A DNA stretch of 32,860 nucleotides from Flavobacterium sp. GTDB lineage: Bacteria > Bacteroidota > Bacteroidia > Flavobacteriales > Flavobacteriaceae. Below, piece by piece: positions 1-9,781 of the stretch. The position numbers and the translations under genes are program-made. Numbering within the stretch: position 1 is the stretch's first letter; each line of letters opens with the position of its first letter. The notes below the pieces were generated by a model, which had not been told where the DNA came from, did not search any database, and saw only the letters and a program-made list of their open reading frames with translations. Location of the stretch: contig NZ_JASLCE010000018.1 in NCBI RefSeq assembly GCF_030146175.1, positions 1-32,860 of the forward strand, written 5' to 3'.

Positions 1-2
1 AA

Positions 3-2093
3 TCGTATTCACCCTTGTTTTATTCGGGTGATATGTTCTATACAGGCTATGATGACGACTTTACAGGACGATTTAACGAAGACATTGTGGCCGAATGGGA
101 TCATTACCTCGGAGGCACCATCAACAAAGAAAAACTGAGTTATCTGATATTAAATGATAGTTCGAGAACGACAGTAGAGAATATGTATAATGTGGCTTTT
201 AATAAAAAGAAACCCACTCTTTCCGATTCTAAAATCGATCTGAAAAATAAAAAAGTAAAAGACTTTTTAGAGTTTATGTATTATGCCCGACAAATTGATC
301 AGTATACTACAGCGCAATATGATCCATGGGATGCCAACGAAAAGCCTGTCTCACGAGTATCGCCGCAGTTGATCAAAACGGTAGAAACAAAATTTGAACA
401 AACACAGGATGCGTTCCTGAAAAACAGATATTGGTTTCAAACCATGAAGGCTTATTTTTATAGCAATTCGAAACCGGAAACGATCACTTTTTTTGAAAAG
501 ACCCAAAACAGTGTGCCTAAAAATACGCTGTATTACCGCGGACTTTCATATGTTGCCGGGAGCTATTACAAACAACAAAACTATGTAAAAGCCAATTACG
601 GCTATGCGGTGGTATTTGATAAATGTCCGGCACTTCGTCAGACGACGGCCTATAATTTCCACCCGCAGGAGCAATCCGATTTTAACGCTTCGCTACAGTT
701 AGCCCAGAATACGGATGAAAAAACAGCATTGTGGGCGCTTTTGGGGTATTATGCCGATGAACAAAAAGCGATTGCCGAGATCTATAAGCTAAATCCAAAA
801 AGCGAACATCTGGAATATCTGTTAACACGTCTTGTGAATAAAGAAGAAATCCGACTAAACGATGATGAGTTTAGGACAATTCCAGAATATAAAAAGAAGA
901 TCAATGAGAAGCTGAACAAAGACATGGTCGCTATGGTTGATAAAATTGCAGACGAATCCCAAACGGCAAAGCCCTATTTGTGGAATAGCGCAGCTGGCTA
1001 CCTGAATATCTTTAAAGGCGATTATAAAAGAGCTGCCAAACTGTTTGATAAAGCTGAAAGCAAGGCACCGAAAAGTGAGCTCTCAGACAGACAATTTCGT
1101 CTTTTAAAATTGATCAACACTATTAGCACAACCACTAAAATGAATGCGAAATCGGAAGCAGCACTGTTAAAAGAGCTTAAGTGGTTGTATCTGGAACTTC
1201 CGAATGTGGAAAATGAGCTTGCTTATTTTCGTTATTATAAAGCCAAAGAATGGAGTGCCCGTTATATTGCATCGTTGTATGCCTCACAGAAAAATGGTGT
1301 AATGGCAGAATTGTTTTTACGCGATAAAACGTATTATCATAAACCGGAAAGCCAGGAAGCCATGAAAGCTTTTTTAAGCAAATCCAATAAAAGCGAATGG
1401 GAGCAAATGGCTTTGAAGCTTTATAATGTGACGTTGTCGGATATTTACGATTATCAGGGTGTGATAAGCGCTTATAACAATAAAATCGATCAGGCAATTA
1501 GCTATATGGAACAGTCCGAAAGAAGTAAAGATTCGTTATGGGGGAATCCGTTTAATGGTAAGATTAGGGATTGTAACGATTGCGATCATGTGGCCTATCA
1601 GAAGGTGAAATATACCAAGCTTTCTTTTTTACAAAAAATAAAAGAAATGCAGGATAAGCTGACAAAAGGTGAGGACGTATATAGTAATAACCTTTTATTG
1701 GGTAATGCCTTTTATAATATGACCTATTATGGTAATGCCCGTGCTTTTTACGATGACGTTATCATGGCGCAATGGGGAAACTATATCGATGAATTTTACC
1801 AACCGATTCTGTTAAGCACAGCACTGGCGAATGAGTATTATAAAAAGGCCTTTGCGGCAGCAACCAATCCGGAACAAAAAGCAAGATGTATGTATATGAT
1901 GGCCAAATGCGAACGGAACGATTTCTATTCCGGACGGTATCATACCAGGGATACTTATTACCGACAAGCGGAAGTAAGCTTTTTGGCCTGGAATGGGTTT
2001 CAAAAACTAAAATCGGATTATTCCAATACCGAGTATTATAAAGAAGTGATCAAAGAATGCGGCTATTTCCGGAAATACCTCGGAATGGAATAA
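3..2093 (+). CDS. Helical-repeat (TPR-like) protein, 5' end cut off by window
   Basis: The reading frame is open through the left edge (codons from base 3 read S-Y-S-P before a TTG at 15), so the true start lies outside the window and the apparent TTG start is not meaningful. About 697 residues are visible. They are rich in Tyr, Lys, Ala and Asn and mostly helical, with several TPR-like pairs, for example around the PYLWNSAAGYLNIFKGDYKR stretch (paired small and aromatic residues, then KLFDKAESKAP) and near the C-terminus (NNLLLGNAFYNMTYYGNARA). The signal peptide, if there is one, is not visible. The next gene on the same strand, a lipoprotein, starts 37 bases after the stop, so the two are probably one transcript. 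This suggests a periplasmic or outer-membrane-associated role. I do not recognise a specific family. The TPR call is by pattern and the function is unknown. Confidence 0.8.
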   Translation, partial: SYSPLFYSGDMFYTGYDDDFTGRFNEDIVAEWDHYLGGTINKEKLSYLILNDSSRTTVENMYNVAFNKKKPTLSDSKIDLKNKKVKDFLEFMYYARQIDQYTTAQYDPWDANEKPVSRVSPQLIKTVETKFEQTQDAFLKNRYWFQTMKAYFYSNSKPETITFFEKTQNSVPKNTLYYRGLSYVAGSYYKQQNYVKANYGYAVVFDKCPALRQTTAYNFHPQEQSDFNASLQLAQNTDEKTALWALLGYYADEQKAIAEIYKLNPKSEHLEYLLTRLVNKEEIRLNDDEFRTIPEYKKKINEKLNKDMVAMVDKIADESQTAKPYLWNSAAGYLNIFKGDYKRAAKLFDKAESKAPKSELSDRQFRLLKLINTISTTTKMNAKSEAALLKELKWLYLELPNVENELAYFRYYKAKEWSARYIASLYASQKNGVMAELFLRDKTYYHKPESQEAMKAFLSKSNKSEWEQMALKLYNVTLSDIYDYQGVISAYNNKIDQAISYMEQSERSKDSLWGNPFNGKIRDCNDCDHVAYQKVKYTKLSFLQKIKEMQDKLTKGEDVYSNNLLLGNAFYNMTYYGNARAFYDDVIMAQWGNYIDEFYQPILLSTALANEYYKKAFAAATNPEQKARCMYMMAKCERNDFYSGRYHTRDTYYRQAEVSFLAWNGFQKLKSDYSNTEYYKEVIKECGYFRKYLGME

Positions 2094-2130
2094 TTCCAAA
2101 AGTTGAAGCCGTAAAGCCTTTAATAATTAA

Positions 2131-3150
2131 ATGAAAGTGAAGCAAATAATTGCAATCATCCTATTCGTAGGATTGTTTTCGGCCTGTTCGGATAAGTCGG
2201 AAAAAGGGGAGCCAAACGTGGCATTCTATTACTGGAAAACAATTTTTAAACTAACGGAAAACGAAAAAAAGGTATTGTCGGAGAATAACGTCGGTAAAAT
2301 CTATATCCGTTATTTCGATATTGGTCTTAAGGGGAAAGAAGCCATACCGGTATCACCGATACGCTTTTCCGAAAAACCGGATCCGTATAAAATTGTTCCG
2401 GTGGTGTATATCAAAAATGAAGTCATGCTCGAACCGACAGTCGACTTGGAAAAGTTGGCTGAAAATGTCAATACCTATGTCGGAAAAGTCAATGCGAAAT
2501 ACGGAATTGCGTGGGATGAAATTCAGGTGGATTGCGACTGGACGTTAAATAGTAAAGACCGTTATTTAAAATTTGTCGAACATTTAAAGTTGGTTAGTGC
2601 CAAAAGGTTGTCGGCGACCATTCGGTTACATCAGGTGAAATATTTTAATAAAACCGGAATTCCCAATGTCGACAAAGGCGTGTTGATGTACTACAATATG
2701 GGAAGTATCGCGCCCGATAATCGGAATTCTATTTATGATCGGGAAGTGGCACAAAGCTATATCAAAAGCCTGAAAAAATTTCCATTGGCACTCGACGTGG
2801 CTTTGCCAATATATAGCTGGGGAATTCATATCCGGAATCATCGGGTGATCAAAGTGATCAGTAAAATTGATGTGGCGGCTCTTAAAAACGATCCGCATTT
2901 TAGAAAAACGGATGACATGTATTTTACCGTAGTGGAAAGCGTTATCCGCGGTGGCAATTATTTTAAAGAAGGCGATCAGCTAAAAATGGAATCCATTTCA
3001 AAAGACGATCTGGAAAATATGGCCGATGATCTACGTGATAATCTGGCAAACCGCCCGGATGAAATTATATTTTATGACTTGGACGACTTTAATATAACTC
3101 CTTATCATAAGGAACAAAACATCTTTAAAAAAGTAGCGGCCTGGTTTTAG
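2131..3150 (+). CDS. Putative lipoprotein, possibly DUF3142-like
   Basis: The 339-residue product begins with a short basic end and hydrophobic stretch ending in a lipobox (L-F-S-A-C, Cys at about residue 19), followed by Ser-Asp-Lys, so it should be a lipid-anchored envelope protein. The mature part alternates beta and helix segments (for example KIYIRYFDIG, EIQVDCDW, ALDVALPIYSWG, EIIFYDLDDF). This resembles a TIM-barrel, glycoside-hydrolase-like fold and recalls the DUF3142 family, but I cannot confirm that. The Asp pair in QVDCDW and the DLDDF end are candidate active-site positions by analogy only. The gene follows the helical-repeat gene by 37 bases and ends just before a strong bidirectional hairpin. 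Catalytic activity is not established. Confidence 0.75.
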   Translation: MKVKQIIAIILFVGLFSACSDKSEKGEPNVAFYYWKTIFKLTENEKKVLSENNVGKIYIRYFDIGLKGKEAIPVSPIRFSEKPDPYKIVPVVYIKNEVMLEPTVDLEKLAENVNTYVGKVNAKYGIAWDEIQVDCDWTLNSKDRYLKFVEHLKLVSAKRLSATIRLHQVKYFNKTGIPNVDKGVLMYYNMGSIAPDNRNSIYDREVAQSYIKSLKKFPLALDVALPIYSWGIHIRNHRVIKVISKIDVAALKNDPHFRKTDDMYFTVVESVIRGGNYFKEGDQLKMESISKDDLENMADDLRDNLANRPDEIIFYDLDDFNITPYHKEQNIFKKVAAWF

Positions 3151-3189
3151 TTGTTTAAGAGACGGGGTTATTTTGAGAAATAAAAAAAC

Positions 3190-3220
3190 AAAAAGGAGGC
3201 TTCATCAAGCCTCCTTTTTT
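3190..3220. terminator. Bidirectional Rho-independent terminator
   Basis: A perfect 12-bp stem (3191-3202 with 3207-3218, core AGGAGGCTT / AAGCCTCCT) closes a CATC loop and is flanked by A and T runs on both sides. It lies between the convergent lipoprotein gene and the macroglobulin gene, so it can stop transcription from either direction. Confidence 0.9.
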
Positions 3221-3239
3221 CATGATTTATCTGGAATGA

Positions 3240-6200
3240 TTAGCGTTTTATCTGAACCCGGATTCCTTTGGTATGGCTCGTAAATTCCGGAGCATACATG
3301 CTTTGTATCGTCGTGATGCCATTGGAAAAATGACCACTGTTATTGGCGCGTACATCATATTCGATAACATAGACTCCTTTTCTGATCTGATCGAAAAAGA
3401 AGTGGGTGGCGGCATCACGGGTACTTTGCGAGTAACTCAAATCTTGTTTCCATTGATAACCGGAAAGTACATTTACCGGCTCAAAACCGGAAGCTCTCAT
3501 ATCTTTTAAATGAATATATTCGATATCCTCAGTCGCTTTGATGATAATGCGAACGGTAACAAGATCACCGACTTTAATGCTCTTTTCTGGTGTAATTTGT
3601 TCCAACTGTATACCTTTATCGGTTGTTTTCTTTAGGTATAATTCTTTGGAAGTTGATAAACCGCTTCCGCTTTGTGTTTTAATTTTATCAAGATCTTCAA
3701 AATATTGCCAGTAGTAACCACCATAACCCGGAACTTTCGATTTATTTTCGATGCTGATAGTCGCCATCTCCGGACTGATTTCTTTTTGATTCCAGTTGAG
3801 TTTGATATAACCGGTCTCGGCTTCTTTCTGATTTTCGTTCCGTTTTTTAGACATTATTTTTTCATTTCCGACTTTAAAAACGGTGTTGTCCTTTTCCGAA
3901 AGCCAATTGTCACCATACGATAATAAAGCATAAATCGCTTCGGTAGTGGCTTTGGTTGTTGGCCAGCTTTGTCCTTGTTTGTTTTTTAGTAACCATACTT
4001 TCATCGCTTCAATCGCGGTTTTATCTTCGGTTATTTCAGCGAATGCTTCGATCAGCATCGCCTGAGTTTCTATTGGCGCCTGATACCAGTACCATCCTGA
4101 TTTATTGGTAATCCAATACATACCGAAATCAGTATTGTTAGCCGCCGTTTCTTTTAAACCGGTTATAATAGTTGCCGCCGTTTTCGGGTCATTAAAACGA
4201 TTGAAAACTAATGCTGCTAATGCTTTTTCATAAAGTGAATAATTCAGCCAGTTTTTTCGCGAAGCTTCCAGCTGTAAGTTAATCGCGTTTTGCTGTTCTG
4301 TATTCAAAGGATGACTGGTCAGATAGAAACTTCGGGCATAGAGGTAATAGAGATTATCACAATCTTGTCTATTTAGTCCGGAAGTTTTTAATTGCTCTTT
4401 ATGATTGTACATAAATTTGGAATCGATATACTGAATTCCCGGATCTGTGATGCTTTTAAATCGTGATTTGATATCCTCTTTAAGTTGTATTTTGGAAAGA
4501 TGCCCGAAACCGGCCATAATATGACGGGTAATATAATAGCTTTCATCTCCATTTTGAAACCACGGAAAACCTCCGGATGCTTTTTGTTTTTCTTTTAACT
4601 TATCAAAAATAACATCAGTAGAAATTACCATTTTATCCAGGTCGAATAATAAAGCCAGACTTTTTTTCTTTTCAGCGTCAGACTGAGAATCGCGTAACCA
4701 CGGTGTTTCAGCCAGTATAATGGATTTTAATTCTTCGTTTTGTTCCAGTTTGGAAATACTTTTTCCGTCTTTTCTCCAGTTTTCAAAAAGCGTTGCAATT
4801 TTAGGATTACTATTGATAATCTGTGTAGCCAGTACATTGGAATAATATCGGGCAAATGTTTGTTCGGAGCATTCGTGTTCATATTCCATTAAGTACGGTA
4901 ACGCTTGTAATGCCAGCCAGGTCGGATTGGAAGTATATTCCAGTGTAATCTGGTGATTGCGAAGCGTTTTTGAAGTATTGTTCTTTAAATTATCAAGTGT
5001 ATACGTTTTTTTACTGTCGCCGCGAACCCAAAGCGGGATACTTTCGGTAACAAATAGCGTATTGGTAAGCACCGGAAGTATATTTTCTTCACCATCGCTA
5101 AAGCTACCGGATTTGGCTACTACTTTATATTGGATACCTTGAACGCCTTCCGGAATAATAATCTTCCAGCTCACTTCCGAATTGCCTTTGGCCGGGATAA
5201 TAAAGTTTTTGATGTTGTTTTGATTGGCCGTTTTATGATCGATCGGTTCCATTGTTGTAGCGTCAAAAAGTTGTAAAGCAGCAATTCCGGATTTTGAATC
5301 GAAGGTCATATTCGCAATTTTAGCGCTGATAAAAAGTGTGTCTTTCTCACGGAAAAAACGAGGAAAGTTAGGGGTTATCATCAACTCTTTCTGCGTAATT
5401 ATCTGATCTTCATAATAAGCTGATTTTCCTTTTTTGTTATGACCGAAAAGGCGAAGTTTCCATTTCGTTAAAGACTCCGGTGAAGTAAACGAAAATTTGA
5501 TTCTCCCCTCTTTATCCGTTTTTAAATGCGGATAGAAAAAAGCTGTTTCATTAAAGTTTTTCCGAGTTTTTACCTCAGCAATTTCCGTTAGCGCTTTTTT
5601 TGTTGTTATCACTAAAACACCGTTAGCGCCGGCGGAACCGTATAAGGCTGTTCCTTGAGAACCTTTTAACAGAGTAGTCGATAAAAGGTCGGAACCGGGT
5701 AGATTTTCCAGTGTACTGGCATCAACTATTTTTCCGTCGACTACAATTAAAAGCGGTTTATCGTTTTCATTTATAGTACGCGGAGCTCTGATCGCAATAG
5801 GTGGCGCTTGACTAACCTGAAGACCGCTTACTTTTCCGGTTAGCGCCTGAAGCATATTGACATCCGATAATTTGTTAGCCAGATTAGCGGCCAGTATAGC
5901 CTCTTTTCTGGCCTTTATTCCCATAGCACCGACAACCACTTCATTAAGATGTTTGGACTCAGATGCTAATGTTACATTTTGGGTTTTATCTTTTATAACC
6001 ACCGACTTGGTTTCCATTCCCACAAAACTATAGGTCAGTATATCGCCTATAGATGCCGTTATCGTATAATAACCATCCATGTCGGTTTGGGTACCTTGTC
6101 TTGTTCCGTTTACAACAATTGCAACGCCCGGTAACGGCAATCCGCCTTCCGAAACAATACCGCTGATTGTTTTGGCATTGGCCGGTGTTTTGGTTTTTCC

Positions 6201-9200
6201 GGAATCAACCAGTTTTTTATAAAGTAGTAGGGCATATGGATCATTCGGGTTCGCAAAATTAAATCCGAACCAGATAAGACTGTTTGGTTTGTCTGAGATA
6301 TCCGAATAATAAGAAGCGGTATCGGAATAGAAAGATAAAGATCCGTACTCATTCCCAAAACCTATTTTAGATTTCTCCGGAACATAACGGTTATAATTAC
6401 GGAATGATGTCAGTTGTTCCCACTCGGTTTTGGTAAACTGATCCAGTGAACTGTCATACATTGATGCTAAAACTTCGGCTTCTTTTTTGTTTTTTATCCG
6501 GAATATCCAGTTTTCATGACTTCCGGGCTCAATCTTATTTCGGATACTTTCAACTTCAAAAGCTAAAGATTCCTCTTCTTCCTGAATGTCGGAGATAACG
6601 GTTTCCGTAACCACTTCATTATCAAATAAAGTTTGAAATTGTGTTTTGATCATTCCTTTAGCGCCAGTTTTTACAGGAACCTGTATAATCGCTTGTTTGT
6701 TTTGGAGTTGGAATGTTTCTCTGTAATATTGTATGCCGTTAGAATAAACATCGGCATTCAGATACAAATCGGCAAAATTGGACACGATTTCCAATTTTAT
6801 GAATCCGTCTTTTAACGGAGTAGGGTTGACTTGTTTTACCGTAAATAATCGGTCGGATGGTTTTTGTTTGTCCTTTTGCTGGAATAATTTAAAGTTAGCT
6901 GTGTTTTCAATCGAATGGCCGAGTGAATCTTTAGTTGAAAACGCAACCGTGTAATTTCCGGTTTTCCAATCCGACATAAAATCCAACGGGATTTTGCGAT
7001 CCAATTGTGTATTCACATTTCTTTTTAGGACAACGGTTTTCGGAATCGAATCATTGTCACGTTTTTCATAAGGGAATACGGAATCGAAGGTACTGTCGTC
7101 TATCGATTTTATTTCCGGATTATATCCTTTTCTTTTCCATTTGTTGCTTATCGGAGCGGTATAATAAAATGTCAATGTACCTTTAGTAGGAATAAACGAA
7201 TCATTCAGGTTTTCACTGTTTAATTGCAGGAATTCTTTCTTTCCGGTTTCGATTACCTGCGGAAGATTAAGTTCCAGGTTTAGCATATGATAACCCGCTT
7301 TTACCGTGGTTTTATTGCTTCTGGTTTCCCCGTTAATGTCGGTTATATCAACCGTAACGTCATAATTAAATACCGGGCGTTTTTCCGGTCCGTATTCAGT
7401 GTCCGGTTCCGCATTAAAGACCACTGTAAAATTACCGTTGCTATCGGTTTGCGTTTCGCCTTTGGCTATAAAAGGACTCTCCTCCTGATAGTAATATCTC
7501 GATCGGACAAATCGTTTGATAATATAGGTCACTTTGGCATCACTGATCGTACTGCCCGAAAGTGCTTTGGCTGTTCCTTTTATTGTAATTTCCTGATTAA
7601 CGGCATACGTTTTTGTTACAGGCGCAAAAGTGATCTGAAAGTTGGGTCTTTTGTATTCTTCGACGTTAAAATCGATGGTTTTGCTATAGGAGTTCATTTT
7701 GTCCCAAAACGGATGTTCATCTTCTGCTTTATTATAAAGAGGATCGTTTTCAACCGTATCCGGTTCTTCAGCTTCAATTGAATATGACCCGGTTGCGCCG
7801 TTTTTAGGTAAAATAAATTTACCGGAAAAAGAACCGAATTCATTTGTTTTGGCTTCTAATGTTTCTACTGTTTTGTTATTCGGATCAGTGAGATTTACTT
7901 TTACAGTAAGATTAGGGATAATTTCTGTTGTATTGTTTTTGTCCCACAATGCGATTCCTTTGTAATAAACGGGTTGTCCGGGTCTATAGATAGCCCTGTC
8001 GAGAAAAAGCTGGATTGTTGCATTGGAAATGGAATCGTTTGTGCTGTTATTCCGGTTAAAGTAACTGTCAATATAAGTTTGGCTTACATATAAAGAATCG
8101 TTATTTTGTGTTGCCAGAATAGAATCATTATAGGAATAATTAGAAGGTTCCCATTTAATGCTGGTGCGACCTTCAGCATTGGTTTGTGCTGTAAAATTTT
8201 TACCGGAAATAATCACTTTTTCCATTGGTTTTCCGGTTTTTCGGTGCAATGCTTCAAAATATAATTGGTCGTTTTTGACATAACTAAGTAATCCGATATC
8301 GCTAACAATTAAAATATTTTCGTTTGTTTCTCTGGAATAGGTTTTATCCGGACTATCATAATCAATCATATACGTTCCTGTTGTCAGATCCGGTAACATT
8401 ATTTCGGTAGTATATTCGAAATAATCACCTTTGTTTTGTAACGGATACGTGATGGTTTTTATCGGTTTTCTCGAGTTACGGATTGTTTTTTGGATACTAT
8501 CCCTTACAGCAGAAGAAATGTTATACAAGGATGTAACTTCCCGATGGTTTATTTTATAAAAGGAAAGTGTGCAATTATTCAGATTTTTATAGTGAATAAG
8601 CGCTCGTGCATGCTGCTCGTTGTACGTGTATTTTAATAATTGAATTGAAAAAGATTCCCGGGTTAAAAAGTAACGGTCGTTTGCCGCTTTTTTATAGGTA
8701 TTGGACTTTCCTAAAGCTAATAAACTGTCATATGTTTTTAACGCCAGTTGGTTATAATCCTGATGGTCTTTTTTAGAGGCATGTAACAGATACAGCGATG
8801 CTTTTCGATATAAAACATTTTGAAGAGTCAATGTATCTGTATTTTGTTTCGGGAATCGATTCAGTATTTTAAGATATTGAAGCCCTTCGACGTCAAAGAC
8901 AGACTGTAAATCGTCCAATCGTTTCAATTGGTATTTTGAGCGTAAAACAGGATTGTTTTCCAGTTTTTGATATAAGCTTATGCTGTTTTTTAAATCATCA
9001 TTTTTGATTGACTGTAGGTTGTTTTTACGGAAATTATCGGAAGTGTCAAATAGCGATAGCCATTCCTTTTCTGTGTTTTTCAGATGCGAACCTTTTATCG
9101 CTGCGATATAACGCTGAATAGCCTCACTAGCTAAAAAATCATAAAGCGTATACTTTTTGAAGTCTTCGTATTTTTCAAAGTCAATAACATTTTCATACTG

Positions 9201-9698
9201 CGTTAACGGCGTTTTTAATAACACGTTTTCCGCTTCAATTGATTTCTGATAAGCAATTTGTATTGTATCCTGAAGCATGTTAAGCGGCCAGCTTCTATAG
9301 TCGGCTTCAGGAGTGTAATCGACATTAGATAGCTTAGCGATTTTATATCCGTTTTTGACTAAATGGGATTCAAGACATTGGGCGTAGATATAGTATAACA
9401 GTGATTGTGTAGGAATGCTACTGTTTTTGATATCGCTTTTTAAGTTGGCAATGATTTTTACACCGGCATCTTCTTCCAATGTCTGCATGTATTTTGACGA
9501 ATAAAAGAAGGCTTTAACCATTTCGGCTTCATTTCCCCGGGATTTGGCTTTTTTGTAAATATATTGGACTTCGGTATTGGCCGAACGGATTTTTCCTTCC
9601 CGTTCGAGTGCAATGACTTTATCCCATTTTTTATCAAATTTCTGGGCATATAATAGTGTCGAGAAGAATAGGGCAAAAACAAATGTAATTTTTCTCAT
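3240..9698 (-). CDS. Alpha-2-macroglobulin family protein with embedded carboxypeptidase-regulatory and TonB-plug module
   Basis: This 2152-residue secreted protein has a signal peptide ending LLYAQ. An N-terminal helical region of about 550 residues precedes an MG2 domain (FLDRAIYRPGQPVYYKG near residue 566). More macroglobulin domains follow, including EVLASMYDSSLDQF. Residues about 1175-1370 are foreign to the fold: a carboxypeptidase-regulatory-like beta domain (GIVSEGGLPLPGV...QTDMDGYY), the SusC-type linker NEVVVGAMGI, and a TonB-plug-like segment (LTGKVSGLQV, LLIVVDG, KGSQGTALYGSAGANGV). The central A2M domain resumes near 1375 (SPESLTKWKLRLFG). A C-x-E-Q thioester motif is intact at Cys1610 (ECSEQT), followed by the helical thioester domain and a C-terminal receptor-like domain (DMRASGFEPVN...MYAPEF). 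Bacterial macroglobulins are thought to trap proteases in the periplasm or at the outer membrane. Here no pbpC is adjacent, unlike the E. coli-type pair. No barrel follows the plug. Confidence 0.92.
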   Translation of the reverse strand: MRKITFVFALFFSTLLYAQKFDKKWDKVIALEREGKIRSANTEVQYIYKKAKSRGNEAEMVKAFFYSSKYMQTLEEDAGVKIIANLKSDIKNSSIPTQSLLYYIYAQCLESHLVKNGYKIAKLSNVDYTPEADYRSWPLNMLQDTIQIAYQKSIEAENVLLKTPLTQYENVIDFEKYEDFKKYTLYDFLASEAIQRYIAAIKGSHLKNTEKEWLSLFDTSDNFRKNNLQSIKNDDLKNSISLYQKLENNPVLRSKYQLKRLDDLQSVFDVEGLQYLKILNRFPKQNTDTLTLQNVLYRKASLYLLHASKKDHQDYNQLALKTYDSLLALGKSNTYKKAANDRYFLTRESFSIQLLKYTYNEQHARALIHYKNLNNCTLSFYKINHREVTSLYNISSAVRDSIQKTIRNSRKPIKTITYPLQNKGDYFEYTTEIMLPDLTTGTYMIDYDSPDKTYSRETNENILIVSDIGLLSYVKNDQLYFEALHRKTGKPMEKVIISGKNFTAQTNAEGRTSIKWEPSNYSYNDSILATQNNDSLYVSQTYIDSYFNRNNSTNDSISNATIQLFLDRAIYRPGQPVYYKGIALWDKNNTTEIIPNLTVKVNLTDPNNKTVETLEAKTNEFGSFSGKFILPKNGATGSYSIEAEEPDTVENDPLYNKAEDEHPFWDKMNSYSKTIDFNVEEYKRPNFQITFAPVTKTYAVNQEITIKGTAKALSGSTISDAKVTYIIKRFVRSRYYYQEESPFIAKGETQTDSNGNFTVVFNAEPDTEYGPEKRPVFNYDVTVDITDINGETRSNKTTVKAGYHMLNLELNLPQVIETGKKEFLQLNSENLNDSFIPTKGTLTFYYTAPISNKWKRKGYNPEIKSIDDSTFDSVFPYEKRDNDSIPKTVVLKRNVNTQLDRKIPLDFMSDWKTGNYTVAFSTKDSLGHSIENTANFKLFQQKDKQKPSDRLFTVKQVNPTPLKDGFIKLEIVSNFADLYLNADVYSNGIQYYRETFQLQNKQAIIQVPVKTGAKGMIKTQFQTLFDNEVVTETVISDIQEEEESLAFEVESIRNKIEPGSHENWIFRIKNKKEAEVLASMYDSSLDQFTKTEWEQLTSFRNYNRYVPEKSKIGFGNEYGSLSFYSDTASYYSDISDKPNSLIWFGFNFANPNDPYALLLYKKLVDSGKTKTPANAKTISGIVSEGGLPLPGVAIVVNGTRQGTQTDMDGYYTITASIGDILTYSFVGMETKSVVIKDKTQNVTLASESKHLNEVVVGAMGIKARKEAILAANLANKLSDVNMLQALTGKVSGLQVSQAPPIAIRAPRTINENDKPLLIVVDGKIVDASTLENLPGSDLLSTTLLKGSQGTALYGSAGANGVLVITTKKALTEIAEVKTRKNFNETAFFYPHLKTDKEGRIKFSFTSPESLTKWKLRLFGHNKKGKSAYYEDQIITQKELMITPNFPRFFREKDTLFISAKIANMTFDSKSGIAALQLFDATTMEPIDHKTANQNNIKNFIIPAKGNSEVSWKIIIPEGVQGIQYKVVAKSGSFSDGEENILPVLTNTLFVTESIPLWVRGDSKKTYTLDNLKNNTSKTLRNHQITLEYTSNPTWLALQALPYLMEYEHECSEQTFARYYSNVLATQIINSNPKIATLFENWRKDGKSISKLEQNEELKSIILAETPWLRDSQSDAEKKKSLALLFDLDKMVISTDVIFDKLKEKQKASGGFPWFQNGDESYYITRHIMAGFGHLSKIQLKEDIKSRFKSITDPGIQYIDSKFMYNHKEQLKTSGLNRQDCDNLYYLYARSFYLTSHPLNTEQQNAINLQLEASRKNWLNYSLYEKALAALVFNRFNDPKTAATIITGLKETAANNTDFGMYWITNKSGWYWYQAPIETQAMLIEAFAEITEDKTAIEAMKVWLLKNKQGQSWPTTKATTEAIYALLSYGDNWLSEKDNTVFKVGNEKIMSKKRNENQKEAETGYIKLNWNQKEISPEMATISIENKSKVPGYGGYYWQYFEDLDKIKTQSGSGLSTSKELYLKKTTDKGIQLEQITPEKSIKVGDLVTVRIIIKATEDIEYIHLKDMRASGFEPVNVLSGYQWKQDLSYSQSTRDAATHFFFDQIRKGVYVIEYDVRANNSGHFSNGITTIQSMYAPEFTSHTKGIRVQIKR

Positions 9699-9772
9699 GG
9701 GTAGGAATTTTTAAGCAAGATACTATAAAGTTTAAATATTCTCTAATCGTTATAAAAAAGGATGTATTTTGT

Positions 9773-9780
9773 TATTTTTG
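9773..9780 (+). promoter_or_regulatory. Possible -7 box abutting the start codon
   Basis: TATTTTTG fits the Bacteroidota TAnnTTTG box and ends one base before the ATG of the TPR gene at 9782. If used, the transcript would have almost no leader. No clear TTG lies at the expected -33 distance, so support is weak. Confidence 0.3.
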
Positions 9781-9781
9781 A

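Noticed and set aside
7287..7781. 164-residue open frame opposite the macroglobulin gene
   Set aside because: It lies wholly inside the macroglobulin coding sequence on the other strand, has no domain pattern or start signal, and its composition is that of a shadow frame. The same applies to other antisense frames inside the SusC, SusD, mpl, rarA and Omp85 genes.
3240..9698. Macroglobulin gene as a fusion created by assembly error with a SusC gene
   Set aside because: The insert carries its own codon pattern in frame at both joints, does not match the SusC copies in this window base for base, and the macroglobulin domains resume exactly afterwards.
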